DNA of 64,000 nucleotides from CAWCOU01 sp963797335 (GCA_963797335.1 CAWCOU010000006.1:930001-994000); one strand, 5' to 3'; counted from the first letter of the stretch, positions 8,531 to 18,060 are shown. The notes: a model not told the origin generated them from the sequence alone. Numbers and translations are program-made.

Positions 8531-9814
8531 TCAGGTTGCAGAAACCGCGTAGATGCGTTTTCTTAATATGAGTAAAATTCCTAAACCAGGGAGCATAAAA
8601 AATACCGAACTGATGAAAAAATCTACCCACCCTAACTGCTGCACCATCCAGGCGGCAAACGGGCCGATAAATACCAGAGGAATGGCGCCGAATGCGGTCA
8701 ATAATGCGTACTGGGTAGCTGTGTAACGAGGGTCGCACAGGCTCATTAGAAAAGCAACCATGGCCACGCTGCTCAGGCTACCGCAAAAACTTTCGACAAA
8801 AATAGCGCCAACCATTAGGCCGTAACTTTTGCCCATGATGGCTAATATCGCGAATAACAAATTGGATACGCCTTGCAGAATACCAAAGAAGAATAAACAG
8901 CGGTATAACCCTATCATACTCACCGCAATGCCGCCTGCCAGCGAGCCTATTAATGACGCTGCTAAACCCACGCTTTTATAAAGTAAACCGACGGCGGTTA
9001 AACTGAATCCCAAGCCACGGATCAGAAAAACAGTGCTTAATGACAGTGCAATCACATCGCTTAATTTATAAACCAAAATAAATAACAGCAATAACCAGCC
9101 ATATTCTTGCGACCAAAATTGTTTAAACGGTTCTACGACTGAGCTTAGTAATGTTTTAGGGGGATGGGCTGGTTTAGCGGGTTCAGGTAATCGGCATAAA
9201 ATAATCATTTCGATTACCATCAGTCCTGCCATCAATAAATAGGTGTTACGCCAACCAATTTCATCGGCCAACACCAGGGCTAAACCGCCTGATACCAGTA
9301 AGGCGATGCGGTAGCCAAAAACCGTAATGGTTGCACCTAGGCCGCGTTCTTCCGGTTTCAATAAATCGGTGCGGTAAGCATCGATAGCGACGTCTTGGGA
9401 GGCCGAAAAGAAAGCCGTTAGTAAGGCTAATCCGCCTAAAAGAGCCGGGTTCACGCGGGGATTGCAGAACGCCATGGCGGTGAGGCTGAAAGCAAGGCAA
9501 CCTTGAAATATGAAAATCCAACCGCGGCGGTGGCCGAGGAAGCGGGGGTAGTAACGATCTAATAATGGCGCCCATAAAAATTTATAGACATAGGGTTGGC
9601 CGATTAGGCTTAATGCGCCAATGGTGGTGATGGCGATGCCGGATACGGTAAACCAAGCTTGCAAGGTGCTGCCGGTTAGGGTTAATGGTAATCCGGAAGA
9701 AAATGCTAAAAGAATAGTCGCTAGCAAGCGGGGGTTCGTGATAATTGTTTTGAATTTTTCTGGTTTTGGAACAGGTACTGTGCCTTTTTTTTCATATGTT
9801 AGGTTCCTTTGCAT
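8531..9814 (-). CDS. ampG: AmpG-family muropeptide MFS permease
   Basis: 427 aa with about 12 membrane segments. Family signatures are FSSGLPLTLTGSTLQAWF, GQPYVYKFLWAPLLDRY and GHRRGWIF near the N-terminus. AmpG imports anhydro-muropeptides for cell-wall recycling. The frame is open further upstream inside the cyclase gene, but the ATG at 9814 with GGAG just upstream gives the family N-terminus. It overlaps the end of the squalene-hopene cyclase gene by 23 bp, so the two are probably translationally coupled. Transport specificity is inferred from family only. Confidence 0.88.
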   Translation of the reverse strand: MQRNLTYEKKGTVPVPKPEKFKTIITNPRLLATILLAFSSGLPLTLTGSTLQAWFTVSGIAITTIGALSLIGQPYVYKFLWAPLLDRYYPRFLGHRRGWIFIFQGCLAFSLTAMAFCNPRVNPALLGGLALLTAFFSASQDVAIDAYRTDLLKPEERGLGATITVFGYRIALLVSGGLALVLADEIGWRNTYLLMAGLMVIEMIILCRLPEPAKPAHPPKTLLSSVVEPFKQFWSQEYGWLLLLFILVYKLSDVIALSLSTVFLIRGLGFSLTAVGLLYKSVGLAASLIGSLAGGIAVSMIGLYRCLFFFGILQGVSNLLFAILAIMGKSYGLMVGAIFVESFCGSLSSVAMVAFLMSLCDPRYTATQYALLTAFGAIPLVFIGPFAAWMVQQLGWVDFFISSVFFMLPGLGILLILRKRIYAVSAT

Positions 9815-11750
9815 AAGCTCCAGAAATGGTGCAGTGGCGATATTCGGCCAATGCCCATAGCGGGAAATACGTCGCATAGCCATAATAACGCAAATAAAAC
9901 ATGCGGGGAAATCCCGGAGCGTTGAAATACGGATCAGCCCAATTGCCCTCTTTCGTTTGCGTGCGTAATAAATATTGAATTCCTTGTGCCACTGCCGTGC
10001 TATGCGCTTCACCAGCTGCCATTAACCCCAACAATGCCCAGGCGGTTTGAAAGGAAGTGCTGGGGTGTTGATCTTTAGTCGCATCCCAATAACTGTCATT
10101 ACTCTCCCCCCAACCACCATCCTGATGTTGTTTAGCTCGTAACCAATGTATGGCTTTTATCACGGCGGGGTGTTCTTTTGATAACCCGACCGCTTGGAGG
10201 GCAATTAACACCGACCAAGTGCCGTATAAATAATTAGTGCCCCAGCGACCAAACCAGGCACCGTTTTTTTCCTGCTGCTGTAACAAAAACTGAAGCGCTT
10301 TTTGAATAGTGATTTGATCTTCTGGACGTTGTAATCGTGCTAGTAGCATTAAGCAGCGCGCGGTGACATCGGCTGTGGGTGGGTCTAATAAGGCACCGTG
10401 ATCGGCAAATGGAATATCGTTGAGATAATGATAGGTATTATTTTTATCAAACGCAGCGAAGCCGCCATTTTTACTTTGCATGCCAACCAACCAATTGGCT
10501 GCTAAGGTGATGGCTTGTTGAAAATGGGGTTGGTCGGGTGAATTGGGGTTATCGACTAGGTGTTGATGCAAGGCCATAGCAACCATAGCTGTATCATCTA
10601 AATCGGGATAATAATCATTTTTATATTCAAAAGCCCATCCCCCGGGCGTTAAATCCGGGTTGTAATCACACCAATCGGCGGGTGGTGAAATAATTTGTCG
10701 GGATTGCAACCACGCTAAACTGCGCTGACAGGCTTGGCGACTACCCAGCGAATTTTCTCGTTGCAATACTAAAGAAGTAATTGCCGTATCCCACACAGGC
10801 GATACGCAGGGTTGGCAGTAAGCTTCTGTCGATCGGATGACCAGTAATTTTTGGAAAGCGATTCGTGTTTGTCGACAAAGAGGGTGGGTTTTTGAATATC
10901 CCAATGTCTGCAGGGCATGATAGACACTGGCCATGGCAGGGAAAATAGCGCCTAAACCCCCTTCGCCGTTTAGCCGTTGCACACACCAATGCTCGGCTCG
11001 CGCAATTGCTTTTTTACGGATTTTTTTCGGAATGAGTGGCTCAATAAGTCGACCGAATCGGTCGAGTTTTAAAAACAACCAACCTAAGAATGATTGGGTT
11101 TGAAAATAATGGGTTTCTTGATCGGCAGGTAAAATAAATAATTCGGGAATATGTATTTGGCGCGGATTCTTGGCAGATGCTTTTAAACTATATAAGATCA
11201 ATAGTGGCACCATGACCGCTCGTGACCAATACGACATTTTGCTGAGATGAATCGGAAAAACCCGGGGAAACAGCATTAATTCCACCGCCATAAACGGCAC
11301 TGCTCGCCACGGCACTTGACCAAACAAGGCAAGCGTAAATCGGGTAAACACATTGGCTTTCGCGGCACCACCCATATTAAGAATGCATTGTCGAGCGCGC
11401 AACATGTGCGCAGCTTGGGGTGAATCGCCAATTAATTTCAGTGCATAATACGTTTGGACCGTGCAGCTCAAATTCACTTTGCCCCCCGTGTACAAAGACC
11501 ATCCCCCTTCGTGGGTTTGTCGTTCTCGAAGATACACGCCAATTTTATTCTCTAGGTGTACGTCTATTTCGTCCAATGCGTGCATCATCAATACGTATTC
11601 GGCGGGAATTGTGCAATCCGCTTCCAACTCGAAGCACCAATGACCGTCTGCGTTTTGATTGGCTAATAAAACATCTCGGGCCGCGGGTATACTCGCTTCA
11701 CTAATGTTGTTTTTATGGGCGCTGTCCAAACTCACCGGTATTTCTTTCAT
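9792..11750 (-). CDS. shc: Squalene-hopene cyclase
   Basis: 652-aa class II triterpene cyclase that folds squalene into hopene, a membrane-associated step of hopanoid synthesis. The catalytic acid motif is DLDD at residues 383-386 (YYPDLDDTAM). Several QW-type repeats are seen (GHWCFELEADCTIPAEYV, EGGWSLY, NGAWFGRWGTNYLYGTW, DGGWGES, EGNWADPYF). Length matches the family (about 630-680 aa). ATGA overlap (11747-11750) with the squalene synthase gene upstream and a 23-bp overlap with ampG downstream show a tight operon. Confidence 0.97.
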   Translation of the reverse strand: MKEIPVSLDSAHKNNISEASIPAARDVLLANQNADGHWCFELEADCTIPAEYVLMMHALDEIDVHLENKIGVYLRERQTHEGGWSLYTGGKVNLSCTVQTYYALKLIGDSPQAAHMLRARQCILNMGGAAKANVFTRFTLALFGQVPWRAVPFMAVELMLFPRVFPIHLSKMSYWSRAVMVPLLILYSLKASAKNPRQIHIPELFILPADQETHYFQTQSFLGWLFLKLDRFGRLIEPLIPKKIRKKAIARAEHWCVQRLNGEGGLGAIFPAMASVYHALQTLGYSKTHPLCRQTRIAFQKLLVIRSTEAYCQPCVSPVWDTAITSLVLQRENSLGSRQACQRSLAWLQSRQIISPPADWCDYNPDLTPGGWAFEYKNDYYPDLDDTAMVAMALHQHLVDNPNSPDQPHFQQAITLAANWLVGMQSKNGGFAAFDKNNTYHYLNDIPFADHGALLDPPTADVTARCLMLLARLQRPEDQITIQKALQFLLQQQEKNGAWFGRWGTNYLYGTWSVLIALQAVGLSKEHPAVIKAIHWLRAKQHQDGGWGESNDSYWDATKDQHPSTSFQTAWALLGLMAAGEAHSTAVAQGIQYLLRTQTKEGNWADPYFNAPGFPRMFYLRYYGYATYFPLWALAEYRHCTISGAYAKEPNI

Positions 11751-12796
11751 GTCATGGTTCTCGCTAACCTGTCAAATAGGTATTTTAATAAATAATTACT
11801 GCGATGACTGAGATTGCACACCAAGATAGTGGTTCGTAACATCCGGCGGCTGACTTTAATTTGATTAGACTTTGTAAATTGCGGGTGTCGATAAATATTA
11901 CGCAGGGTTAATATCGCCAAACCAATGGCCCATAAAGCAAATCGACGTATGCCTTTTTCACGATAAGGAATTATGGCTGTATATTCTAGGGCCTGGGTTA
12001 AGTGTTGTTTGGCAATCACCACTAATTGACGTAAGGCCGCTTGAAATCCAGGTGACTGGCTATCGCCGGAAAAAGTAGGTAAATCGACGCCGTGCTGTGT
12101 AAATAGATCGCGTGGCAACCAGCAAACGCCACGGTGACGGTCTTCCCAAAAATCTTTGAGAATATTGGTCATCTGTAATCCTTGACCAAAGGAAACCGCT
12201 AACGTCATGAGCCTTTTTTTATGGGACCGCATTTCTGGAACATAATCGCAGAATAATTCGGTTAACATTTCACCGACGACACCGGCGACATAAAAACAGT
12301 ATTGGTCGAGTGCGGCCATATTTTCTAAACCGGCGATACTCGCGTTGTGCTGAAACTCGGGCATGCCTTCTGACATAATGGACACACAGCGCTGTAAACT
12401 GCTTTGTTGTAACGGTGTAAACGCGCGCAAGCAACGTAACACCAGCGGCATATGCTGAATAAGCTGTCGTTCTGCGATAGGGGTGTCGGCTGCCAAAGAT
12501 GAATCCAGTTCGTGCACAAAAGACTGAGGGGATACATCACTGACGAGCAACTCACGAAATAATTGATGGTAAGTCATTTTTTGCGACAGAGTTAATTGCG
12601 TATCGTCTTCAATCGTGTCATTGATTCGACATAAGAGGTAGGCATTGGTGACCACCGTGCACAAGGGTTCTGGCAATTGCGGTATGGTTAACGCAAACGT
12701 ACGCGAGACCCCCGCCAGTAATTGCTTTTGCAGCTCAAAATCGGACGCAGCAGGATTGATAGTCACGGCATGATTATTCATGATGGCTAGCGTCAT
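11747..12796 (-). CDS. sqs: Squalene synthase (squalene/phytoene synthase family)
   Basis: 349 aa. It should condense two farnesyl diphosphates to squalene, feeding the cyclase next to it. The first Asp-rich motif is NDTIEDD (residues 59-65) and the second is NILKDFWED (211-219); SRTFALTIPQLP and YVAGVVGEMLTELF are also typical. The single-gene squalene synthase type fits better than the HpnC/HpnD/HpnE route, since only one such gene is here. The start could be ATG 12796 or ATG 12781; neither has a strong Shine-Dalgarno. The gene overlaps cbpM by 23 bp (with the 12796 start) and shc by 4 bp. Confidence 0.9.
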   Translation of the reverse strand: MTLAIMNNHAVTINPAASDFELQKQLLAGVSRTFALTIPQLPEPLCTVVTNAYLLCRINDTIEDDTQLTLSQKMTYHQLFRELLVSDVSPQSFVHELDSSLAADTPIAERQLIQHMPLVLRCLRAFTPLQQSSLQRCVSIMSEGMPEFQHNASIAGLENMAALDQYCFYVAGVVGEMLTELFCDYVPEMRSHKKRLMTLAVSFGQGLQMTNILKDFWEDRHRGVCWLPRDLFTQHGVDLPTFSGDSQSPGFQAALRQLVVIAKQHLTQALEYTAIIPYREKGIRRFALWAIGLAILTLRNIYRHPQFTKSNQIKVSRRMLRTTILVCNLSHRSNYLLKYLFDRLARTMT

Positions 12797-13124
12797 GCAT
12801 AGGTGATAGGTTTAACATTTTGTGCATTCGTTCCAGCTCACCTTGTAATGACGAAATCTGATCCAATAAATTTAACGCCATATTCACGCCTGGCCAATTA
12901 ATTTCTAACTCCAGGTGGAAACTAGTGGCCATCCTGCCCCGCTTCAGTGATGACGAATCAAAGCGCCAATCTTGTGGATTGTGGCCTTGCGGTTGCAAGA
13001 GCTCGTATTCCACCATGTCGATAACCACTTGTTTATCGACACGTATGGCGCGGCAAAATTCGTTTAAGGTTAAGGATTGCGCTGCTTCGACAATCACGGC
13101 TCGGTGTGCATGGTTATCGGTCAT
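12774..13124 (-). CDS. cbpM: Chaperone modulator CbpM
   Basis: 116 aa, MerR-like fold of the CbpM family, with TLNEFCRAIRVDKQVVIDMVEYELL near the N-terminus and a C-terminal leucine-rich helix (LNLLDQISSLQGELERMHKM). CbpM binds the J-domain of CbpA and inhibits its co-chaperone and DNA-binding functions. It overlaps the end of cbpA by 11 bp and the start of the squalene synthase gene, so it is the second gene of this operon. Confidence 0.88.
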   Translation of the reverse strand: MTDNHAHRAVIVEAAQSLTLNEFCRAIRVDKQVVIDMVEYELLQPQGHNPQDWRFDSSSLKRGRMATSFHLELEINWPGVNMALNLLDQISSLQGELERMHKMLNLSPMHDASHHE

Positions 13125-14064
13125 GGGAACTCCCTTCTTTTAACAACTCCTGACGGGGATTAAACGGCATTTCTGCGGCCATTTTCTCATATAACTGTTG
13201 TTGCTGCGGTGTTTTCGGTTCAGGGATATGGATGACGAGTAACACATATTGATCGCCCGGTGTTTTACCGCCTAAGCCCCGGCCACGCAATCGCAATTTT
13301 TTGCCGGTTTGTGATTGGGGTGGAATATTTAATTCCACTTTGCCACCCAAGGTGGGGGCCATGACTTTTGCTCCAAGCGCTGCCTCCCAGGGTGTGACTG
13401 GCAAGCTTAAATAAACGTCGCGGTCTTTGACGGTATAAATGGGGTGTGGCGCTAGTTGAATTTCGAGATACAGATCACCATTGGCGCCGCCACCGATGCC
13501 GGGATGGCCTTGCTGCGCCAGGCGAATTTGTTGACCTTCGGTGACACCCGCAGGTATTTTGACTTTAATTTGGCGAGTCTTGAGGCGAACCTGCCCCGTT
13601 TGACCGTCTCTTTCTGGTTCTTGCAGGGTGAGTAACCGCTCAGCACCGTGGTAGGCTTCTTCTAAAAAGATGGGGATTTTACTGAATTGATCTTGCCCGG
13701 GCTGGCTAAAATGACGGCGACCTTGAGGACGTGCTCTTTGACCGAATAGGTTTTCAAAGAATTCACTGAACGCACCGGGGCTAAATTCTTCCTGACCATC
13801 GGTGGCAGTGGAGCGAAATTCCCATCCTGGCGGTGGGCTGCCCTGCCATTGGCCGCTGCCCATCTGATCGTAGGCTTTTCGCTTCTCAGGGTCTTTCAAT
13901 ACTTCGTAGGCTTCTTTGACTTCCTTAAATTTCTCTTCGGCATTAGGCTCTTTACTAATATCCGGGTGGTATTTTTGCGCCAAGATACGATAACGCTTTT
14001 TGATGGCTGCCGCATCCGCGTCTTTTGCCACTCCCAGTGTTTTGTAATAATCTTTGTATTCCAT
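13114..14064 (-). CDS. cbpA: DnaJ-class curved DNA-binding protein CbpA
   Basis: 316-aa type II J-protein. J-domain at residues 4-70 with HPD at 33-35, a G/F-poor linker (GQRARPQGRRHF), then two C-terminal substrate-binding domains with no zinc finger. It acts as a DnaK co-chaperone and nucleoid-associated protein and is controlled by CbpM from the next gene. It heads a minus-strand operon with cbpM, squalene synthase, shc and ampG. No convincing heat-shock (sigma-32) promoter was seen upstream. Confidence 0.93.
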   Translation of the reverse strand: MEYKDYYKTLGVAKDADAAAIKKRYRILAQKYHPDISKEPNAEEKFKEVKEAYEVLKDPEKRKAYDQMGSGQWQGSPPPGWEFRSTATDGQEEFSPGAFSEFFENLFGQRARPQGRRHFSQPGQDQFSKIPIFLEEAYHGAERLLTLQEPERDGQTGQVRLKTRQIKVKIPAGVTEGQQIRLAQQGHPGIGGGANGDLYLEIQLAPHPIYTVKDRDVYLSLPVTPWEAALGAKVMAPTLGGKVELNIPPQSQTGKKLRLRGRGLGGKTPGDQYVLLVIHIPEPKTPQQQQLYEKMAAEMPFNPRQELLKEGSSHDR

Positions 14065-14194
14065 AGTAATCCCTTGATTTTATTGATACTTCCGTGTGAA
14101 ATTTTGAAACGCTTTGCTTCGCTACCCTTCTTTCCTTGCTATACTTACCATATAGAGGTGAAGCCTACGAATAAATCGATTGAGGTATAGAATT

Positions 14195-14566
14195 ATGGCT
14201 ATGTTACTGTTAAAAAATGATCTTTCACGTCATGCGCATGAAGTTAAACCATTGGATTTGATTATACTCGAAATTAAAGAAAACATAGAAGCGCTGTCGC
14301 AGGAATTGCATTACTGGCACGACAGAGTGGATTGGTTGATTTTGTACGAAAATCGGCCAGATGAGCTCAGTGATATTATCTTTAAACTGCATGATATCAG
14401 CCATAGCCTGAGTTATAAAAAACAATTATGGGCTGACTTATTAAAAAAATTAGATCATGATTTAACCCCGCAACCATCCACAGCACTGGAGACGTTACGA
14501 GCAAATGCGGAGCATTTAAGAAACCAGTTAATCTGGAAATACGCACGGCAAGAAAAACGGCATTGA
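14195..14566 (+). CDS. Small hypothetical helical protein
   Basis: 123 aa from ATG 14195 (a TTG at 14180 is also in frame). GAGG lies about 12 nt before the ATG and a TATACT -10-like box is at 14140-14145. It is rich in Leu, His and charged residues and predicted all-helical, with no signal peptide or membrane segment. No family recognised. It sits alone, divergent from cbpA. Confidence 0.6.
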   Translation: MAMLLLKNDLSRHAHEVKPLDLIILEIKENIEALSQELHYWHDRVDWLILYENRPDELSDIIFKLHDISHSLSYKKQLWADLLKKLDHDLTPQPSTALETLRANAEHLRNQLIWKYARQEKRH

Positions 14567-14579
14567 TAGCCACCCTATT

Positions 14580-14662
14580 CCGCGAGGTTCATATGACAGC
14601 AAATCCAACCGAAACCTGTGGTAGGAATTACTGCATGGGGCACAGGAACTTCGCGGTTTTTA
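14580..14662 (+). terminator. Long-loop stem with T-run before the YyaL-type gene
   Basis: CCGCGAGGTTC (14580-14590) pairs with GAACTTCGCGG (14646-14656) with one mismatch, followed by TTTTTA. It may terminate the 14195 gene or structure the leader of the next gene. The 55-nt loop makes this tentative. Confidence 0.35.
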
Positions 14663-14687
14663 TTCATTTTTCTCGGATGATCAGCTC

Positions 14688-16730
14688 ATGACTTTCCATA
14701 ATCGCCTGGCAACGGAAACCAGCCCTTATTTGCAGCAGCATGCCACGAATCCGGTGGATTGGTACCCCTGGGGTCAGGAAGCCTTAGATAAGGCAAAACG
14801 AGAAAATAAACCGCTATTGGTTTCGATTGGTTATTCCGCTTGTCATTGGTGCCATGTTATGGCGCATGAATCGTTTGCCGACCCTGAAACGGCCGAGCGC
14901 ATGAATCGATTATTTGTTAATGTCAAAGTGGATCGCGAGGAGCGCCCAGACTTAGATAAAATTTACCAGACTGCGCATTTTGTTCTCACCGAAAATCCAG
15001 GCGGTTGGCCTTTGACCGTTTTTCTCGATCCCGAACACCATTTGCCTTTTTTCACGGGTACTTATTTTCCTAAACAAGCTCGTTACCCATTACCCGCATT
15101 TATGGATCTGTTGCAACGCGTCGCTGATTTTTATCAAGCACATCATCAAGATATCACGATTCAATCGCGGGAATTATTACGCGTGTTAAAACAATCTCAG
15201 CACCATGAAGCAGCAAGAGAACCTCTTTTAAATTTGCAACCCTGGGAGCAAGCGATATCGGATTTAACCCAGTTTTATGACCCTGTTTATGGCGGATTTG
15301 GCGATGCCCCTAAATTTCCTAACTCCACTTATTTGAATTTATTTTTTCAGGACAGTTTGTTAGGTAATCATAATTCGCGTGCGCAGCTGGACAACACCTT
15401 GCAACACATGGCCAATGGCGGAATTTACGATCAATTAGGCGGTGGGTTTTTTCGTTATTCGGTGGATAGCCAATGGAACATCCCGCATTTTGAAAAAATG
15501 CTTTATGATAATGCCCAATTATTATTACTTTATGTACAAGCTGCCATCATTAGCCCTCAACCTTTGCGGCAAAAAATAGTGCAGGAAACAGCGGACTGGG
15601 TTATTCGAGATATGCAAGCCCCGGAGGGTGGTTATTATGCGGCTCTAGATGCTGATTCGGAAGGGAAAGAAGGTCTATTTTATCTTTGGACAGCGCAGGA
15701 GGTCGAACAAGCCGTCAGCGCAGAGCAATACCGAAGATTATTATTGTATTTCAATCTTCAGCAAGCGCCTAATTTTGAAAACTATTGGCACTTGCATGTT
15801 GTCAGCTCACCCGCAGTTATTGCTCAACAACTTTCTGAATCCGTCACGGCAACGCAAACACAATTAAATGCAGCCATTCACACTTTATGGAAAAGTCGCC
15901 AACAACGACCCGCTGTGCACCGCGATGAAAAAATTCTCACGGCTTGGAATGCGTTAATGATTAAAGCGATGTTAGTTGCTGGTGTGCAGACCTCACAACC
16001 TGCGTATTTAACTTCAGCCACTTGCGCGCTTGAATTTATTTACAACCATCTCTGGCAAAATCAACGGTTATTCGCTGTTTATAAAGACGGCCTAGCCCAT
16101 TTAGCTGGTTATTTAGACGATTATGCTTTTTTATTAGATGCCTTACTCACTTATCTGCAATGGCATTGGGATGCTCGTTTTTTCACTTTCGCCTGCGCCA
16201 TTGCCGACGTTTTAGTGAATCACTTCGTCGATAGCGATGGCGGCGGTTTTTATTTTGTTGCCGACGACCATGAAGCACTGGCGTACCGCCCAAAAATATG
16301 GGAAGACAATGTGCAACCCGCCGGTATTGGTGTGGCCTGTTTGGCGCTGCAGCGGTTGGGGTACTTAGCGGGTGATTTTCGTTATTTAACCGTGGCAGAG
16401 AAAACCATAAAAATGAGTTGGCCGATGCTGGAGAAAAACCCTTCCGCTTACGGCACTTTACTTCAGGCATTACGTGAGTTTTTACAACCACCGGAAATAA
16501 TGATTATTCGGGCGATGGAGCCTGAATTATCACGCTGGCAAGAAATGGTACGTTCCTATTATTCACCTTCACGTTTGGTATTCGCTATCCCTAGCGATGA
16601 AACAGCACTACCTGCCAACATCGCTGAAAAAAAACCGGTAGATAATAAAGCAGTTGCTTATATTTGTTTGGGCTTTCAATGTCAGCCACCCATCACTGAG
16701 ATAACCTTACTAGAACAGTACCTTAAATAA
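14688..16730 (+). CDS. YyaL/spermatogenesis-associated-20-type thioredoxin-domain protein (DUF255)
   Basis: 680 aa. The N-terminal thioredoxin-like domain carries NPVDWYPWG and a CHWC active site (residues 52-55, SACHWCHVMAHESF). An N-acylglucosamine epimerase/glycosidase-like (alpha/alpha toroid) domain follows, with GGIYDQLGGGFFRYSVD, PHFEKMLYDNAQLL and DEKILTAWNALMI. Length fits the family (about 680-700 aa). The biochemical role is not established; a redox or carbohydrate-related function is assumed. Monocistronic. Confidence 0.88.
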   Translation: MTFHNRLATETSPYLQQHATNPVDWYPWGQEALDKAKRENKPLLVSIGYSACHWCHVMAHESFADPETAERMNRLFVNVKVDREERPDLDKIYQTAHFVLTENPGGWPLTVFLDPEHHLPFFTGTYFPKQARYPLPAFMDLLQRVADFYQAHHQDITIQSRELLRVLKQSQHHEAAREPLLNLQPWEQAISDLTQFYDPVYGGFGDAPKFPNSTYLNLFFQDSLLGNHNSRAQLDNTLQHMANGGIYDQLGGGFFRYSVDSQWNIPHFEKMLYDNAQLLLLYVQAAIISPQPLRQKIVQETADWVIRDMQAPEGGYYAALDADSEGKEGLFYLWTAQEVEQAVSAEQYRRLLLYFNLQQAPNFENYWHLHVVSSPAVIAQQLSESVTATQTQLNAAIHTLWKSRQQRPAVHRDEKILTAWNALMIKAMLVAGVQTSQPAYLTSATCALEFIYNHLWQNQRLFAVYKDGLAHLAGYLDDYAFLLDALLTYLQWHWDARFFTFACAIADVLVNHFVDSDGGGFYFVADDHEALAYRPKIWEDNVQPAGIGVACLALQRLGYLAGDFRYLTVAEKTIKMSWPMLEKNPSAYGTLLQALREFLQPPEIMIIRAMEPELSRWQEMVRSYYSPSRLVFAIPSDETALPANIAEKKPVDNKAVAYICLGFQCQPPITEITLLEQYLK

Positions 16731-16856
16731 GTAAAAACTTTATAAAATCGCCAGTTCATTCGTCAAAATAAATAATTGTGAGTGAGCGCGCCATCCGGTC
16801 CTCCAGAATAGTAAAATAACGGTATTGACCAATTTTACTAAAATTTATAGTCTTGT

Positions 16857-16888
16857 CGGGTGGGCAAGCTGCACTTTGCCCATCCTAC
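16857..16888 (+). repeat. GGGTGGGCAA...TTGCCCATCC hairpin repeat
   Basis: Imperfect palindrome of the GTAGGGTGGGCAAAGCG / CGTGCCCACC family, the most diverged of four copies in this window (also 17850, 17975, 19826). It lies just upstream of the coiled-coil gene. Confidence 0.6.
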
Positions 16889-16917
16889 TCTATTTTTTAA
16901 AATGAATTGGAGGTATA

Positions 16918-17433
16918 ATGACACAGTCAGCCGCAGAATTATTTTTTTCCTTACAATCAGAATTGATTAACGCAAAAGTTGATACGGCCGTGGATAGATC
17001 CTTTAAAGAAATTTTTTATCAAGTAAATGAGCTCCGGCAAGAAATTCGTCAAGGCATGAGCATTATAAGCCGAGAAATAAACCAAGTAAGCAGAGAAATA
17101 TACCAAGAAATTGCGGGTTTGCGCAGGGAAATGCATCAAGAAATAGGTGGTTTGCGTAGGGAAATACACATGGAAATAAGTACCTTACGTATGGAAATAA
17201 GTACCTTACGTGTGGAAATAAATGACTTACGTGTGGGAGTGAGTGACTTAGGTAAGGATATATCGAATTTAGAGAAAGATATGGTAGCGGTAAAAACCAG
17301 ATTAGGAATTCGTGACCAAACTTTACATCAAATCCGTGGTCATTTTATTGAGTATACATTCAAAACCAGTTGGTTAGTTATGTTAGCTTCTATCTCTGGC
17401 GTCGTTTCGTTTTTAGCAACCCGCATCCACTGA
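16918..17433 (+). CDS. Coiled-coil protein with C-terminal membrane anchor
   Basis: 171 aa. Residues about 30-125 form a continuous coiled coil with short repeats (LRREMHQEIGG / LRREIHMEIST / LRMEISTLRVEINDLR), and the DNA shows the matching near-identical repeats at about 17175-17240. Residues about 145-165 (TSWLVMLASISGVVSFLA) form a C-terminal transmembrane segment. GGAGG lies just upstream of the ATG. The build resembles tail-anchored coiled-coil proteins (DUF1640/CCDC90-like in shape), but no family is certain. Function unknown. Confidence 0.75.
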   Translation: MTQSAAELFFSLQSELINAKVDTAVDRSFKEIFYQVNELRQEIRQGMSIISREINQVSREIYQEIAGLRREMHQEIGGLRREIHMEISTLRMEISTLRVEINDLRVGVSDLGKDISNLEKDMVAVKTRLGIRDQTLHQIRGHFIEYTFKTSWLVMLASISGVVSFLATRIH

Positions 17434-17450
17434 GATACAATTGTCTGTTT

Positions 17451-17844
17451 ATGAAAAAACTCCCCGAAGAAAACCTTAAAAGTAAGATAGATTCTTTTTC
17501 ATCGGCGGATCGCAACATAGAAACATCCAGGTTTTAAAAAGGGTATTGTTGCAGATCAAGACGCAGAAGAAGCCATTAAATACTTTAGAGCAGCAGCAAT
17601 GCAAAAAAATGTAGATGCCTATTTTAATCTAGGTATTTGCTATAAAGAAGGAACCGGAGTCCCCCAAGATCTAGATAAAGCCCGAGAATTGTTTCAATTA
17701 GTCGCTGAAGCAGAAGGCAGCACCACGAGATATTCTGACGGCAAAGTCCCCACTACTTTAAGAGCCAATTACTTTAAACCAGATCTATCTGAAGATATAT
17801 CGAGCGAGTCCATAGCCGCACCTATCCTACTGAGCCCTTCCTAA
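17451..17844 (+). pseudogene. Broken SEL1-repeat (TPR-like) gene
   Basis: An ATG at 17451 opens 28 codons (MKKLPEENLKSKIDSF...) and stops. In another frame, after a TAG, GFKKGIVADQDAEEAIKYF leads into the readable part from 17599, which holds one SEL1 repeat (AYFNLGICYKEGTGVPQDLD) and a divergent tail. The SEL1 consensus of the intact gene at 26884-27951 shows the fragments belong together, so this is a frameshifted and shrunken paralogue. Confidence 0.7.
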
Positions 17845-17849
17845 GCCCA

Positions 17850-17877
17850 GTGTTGGGCACGCTTCGCTTTGCCCACA
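17850..17877 (+). repeat. TTGGGCACGC...TTTGCCCACA hairpin repeat
   Basis: GTGTTGGGCACGCTTCGC pairs with the following TTTGCCCACAC in imperfect fashion. It is a member of the same hairpin family as 17975-18006 and follows the SEL1 pseudogene stop by a few bases. Confidence 0.55.
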
Positions 17878-17892
17878 CACATCCGCCGCAAT

Positions 17893-17978
17893 GTTATGAA
17901 CGTTGCTCAAATCCAAGCAGGTAGGCACAACTTGCAGGATAGGACGCCAAACTACTGGGCTCAGGCAAACCTACGTAG
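17893..17978 (+). pseudogene. C-terminal remnant of a DUF5996 gene
   Basis: The DNA at 17941-17978 encodes AKLLGSGKPT-stop, matching PKLLGSGKPK-stop at the end of the intact DUF5996 gene (19853-20797, opposite strand). Weaker similarity, with small deletions, extends back to about 17893. The same GTAGGGTGGGC hairpin follows the stop in both copies. It looks like the tail of a second copy whose main part is gone. Confidence 0.55.
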
Positions 17979-18006
17979 GGTGGGCAAAGCGCAGCGTGCC
18001 CACCAC
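17975..18006 (+). repeat. GTAGGGTGGGCAAAGCGCAG hairpin repeat
   Basis: Near-perfect palindrome (GGTGGGCAAAGCG / CGTGCCCACC). Identical in core and inverted relative to 19826-19856, so together with the DUF5996 tails the two copies form an inverted repeat around the 501-aa gene. Confidence 0.7.
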
Positions 18007-18060
18007 CATTCCGAGCAATATAAAACACCTCATCATTCAAATACATGATAACCATCCACT

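Noticed and set aside
14065..14130. Sigma-32 promoter before cbpA
   Set aside because: No CTTGAA/CCCCAT pair at usable spacing.
16731..16917. tRNA-like fold before the coiled-coil gene
   Set aside because: No acceptor stem or T-loop signature; the only structure is the dispersed hairpin.
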